The notes under the pieces: model-generated
Told to the model about the DNA's origin: nothing
Database searches by the model: none
Seen by the model: the letters and a program-made list of their open reading frames with translations, nothing else
Shown here: positions 63,417 to 64,000 of the stretch, piece after piece
Layout: each line of letters opens with the position of its first letter
Numbering within the stretch: position 1 is the first letter of the stretch
Source of the DNA: Hyphococcus flavus
GTDB taxonomy: Bacteria; Pseudomonadota; Alphaproteobacteria; Caulobacterales; Parvularculaceae
Reading direction: 5' to 3'
Length of the DNA: 64,000 nt
Assembly: GCF_028748065.1 (NCBI RefSeq)
Contig: NZ_CP118166.1
Coordinates: forward strand, 3,301,501-3,365,500
Made by a program: the position numbers and the translations under genes

Positions 63417-63447
63417 AAAAAAAGGCGGCAGTCGCCTGCCGCCTTTT
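63417..63447. terminator. Bidirectional intrinsic terminator
   Basis: GGCGGCAG (63424-63431) and CTGCCGCC (63436-63443) with a TCGC loop, A-run before and TTTT after. It separates the NTF2-like gene from the convergent membrane gene. Confidence 0.82.
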
Positions 63448-63469
63448 CGACTTTATTCTTGACGCAAAG

Positions 63470-64000
63470 CTAAAGGTTCTGCGCCGCCACCATGCAGAAC
63501 AGCATCGGGATCGACAGCACTGTATTGGTGCGCGAGAACAGCATCGCCTTTTTCGCCGAAGCGGCCTTGGCGTCTGCTGCAAGGTCCGGATGCTTGTTGT
63601 CGATATTGAGCGCCTTGATCTGGTTCGGCCAGATGATGAACCAGACATTGAACCACATGATCGCACCCAGCCACATACCGATGCCGATCAGCACATGATT
63701 ACGTACAAACCCTTCGGCAAGTCCGAGCGTCAACGCATTCAGAATGTAACCGTTCAACGTTGCCAGGATAAGGCCAGTGACGATGGTCGCCATGGCGCCC
63801 CAGCGGAACCACCAAAGCGCTTTTGGCGCAATGTGTTTGCCGATCGCCGGTTTTTGATCATCCGGGATGGATGGCATGGTCGGTATCTGAACGAAGTTGA
63901 AGTACCACAACAGGCCAATCCACATGACGCCAGCCAGAACATGAAGCCAGCGGAAGAAAAACATCCAGTACACTTGCCCGAAGCCGCCGCCCCAAACCGC
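63470..64000 (-). CDS. PuuD/urate-oxidase-N-like membrane protein, truncated by window edge
   Basis: Open frame of 177 codons to the window end; the real start may be outside. Four membrane helices visible. The opening MFFFRWLHVLAGVMWIGLLW with histidine in the first helix, WFRWGAMATIVTGLILATLN and WFNVWFIIWPNQIKAL resemble the membrane part of PuuD-type urate hydroxylases (DUF989). A cytochrome c tail is not seen here. The start may be GTG 63973 or upstream. Confidence 0.65.
   Translation of the reverse strand, partial: AVWGGGFGQVYWMFFFRWLHVLAGVMWIGLLWYFNFVQIPTMPSIPDDQKPAIGKHIAPKALWWFRWGAMATIVTGLILATLNGYILNALTLGLAEGFVRNHVLIGIGMWLGAIMWFNVWFIIWPNQIKALNIDNKHPDLAADAKAASAKKAMLFSRTNTVLSIPMLFCMVAAQNL

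Noticed and set aside
1-64000. tRNA or rRNA genes
   Set aside because: No intergenic stretch showed a cloverleaf with a terminal CCA-type acceptor stem or rRNA-like sequence.

Overview
The window is about 64 kb of chromosomal DNA from a Gram-negative alphaproteobacterium, most likely an aquatic or marine member near Caulobacterales, Hyphomonadaceae or Parvularculaceae. The evidence is a set of alphaproteobacterial marker families (GapR/DUF2312, TrcR/DUF1013, DUF1465, DUF1192, COQ9, three-part PntAA/PntAB/PntB with an aa3-type oxidase subunit IV, thrC next to an M16 peptidase). Large TonB-dependent receptors, many lipoproteins and twin-arginine signals, and c-di-GMP enzymes fit the same picture. 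Gene density is high, with many 4-bp start/stop overlaps and convergent gene ends. I saw no tRNA, rRNA, prophage, insertion sequence or CRISPR array.

Layout. 0-7 kb: the 3' part of a TonB receptor with an MFS transporter, then an Oar-like TonB receptor preceded by a PhoB-box-like repeat. 7-20 kb: housekeeping genes (argS, ispH, rnhA, peroxiredoxin, yqgE, an EAL phosphodiesterase, the GNAT/M16/thrC operon, a lactonase-like propeller, rpmE, DUF1465). 20-31 kb: DUF429, two related polytopic membrane proteins, trmFO, a TetR/pirin pair with an 18-bp palindrome, an AT-rich orphan, a quinone oxidoreductase, trcR, an SDR lacking its catalytic Tyr and Lys, and ubiX between two DUF465 genes. 31-38 kb: a diguanylate cyclase, a structured purE leader, purE-purK, COQ9, rpsU, an entericidin-type microprotein, a MipA/OmpV protein, a RIME-like repeat and a lipoprotein with a methyltransferase-like fold. 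38-46 kb: the transhydrogenase operon, an alpha/beta hydrolase, an NtrC-type regulator, gapR, a palindromic mosaic, a TPR protein and rpmJ. 46-57 kb is the most accessory part: blaI/blaR1 with two exported hydrolases, a duplicated DUF885 3' end bracketing two orphan genes, a DUF885 peptidase-like protein, an apparently circularly permuted D-amino-acid-oxidase-like flavoprotein, and a phosphoesterase. 56-64 kb: pdeM and a ligase-associated helicase, an arsR/carbonic anhydrase/SulP operon, an NTF2-like secreted protein, and a membrane gene running off the end.

How genes work together. TonB receptors take up large substrates. UbiX and COQ9 belong to ubiquinone synthesis. PntAA/AB/B makes NADPH from the proton gradient. 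The carbonic anhydrase and SulP transporter probably supply bicarbonate under ArsR control. BlaI and a BlaR1 protein with a TonB-C-like sensor tail probably regulate themselves and two periplasmic hydrolases. GapR, TrcR, the EAL protein and the GGDEF protein suggest cell-cycle and c-di-GMP control. All functions are inferred from sequence motifs read by eye; no database search was run.
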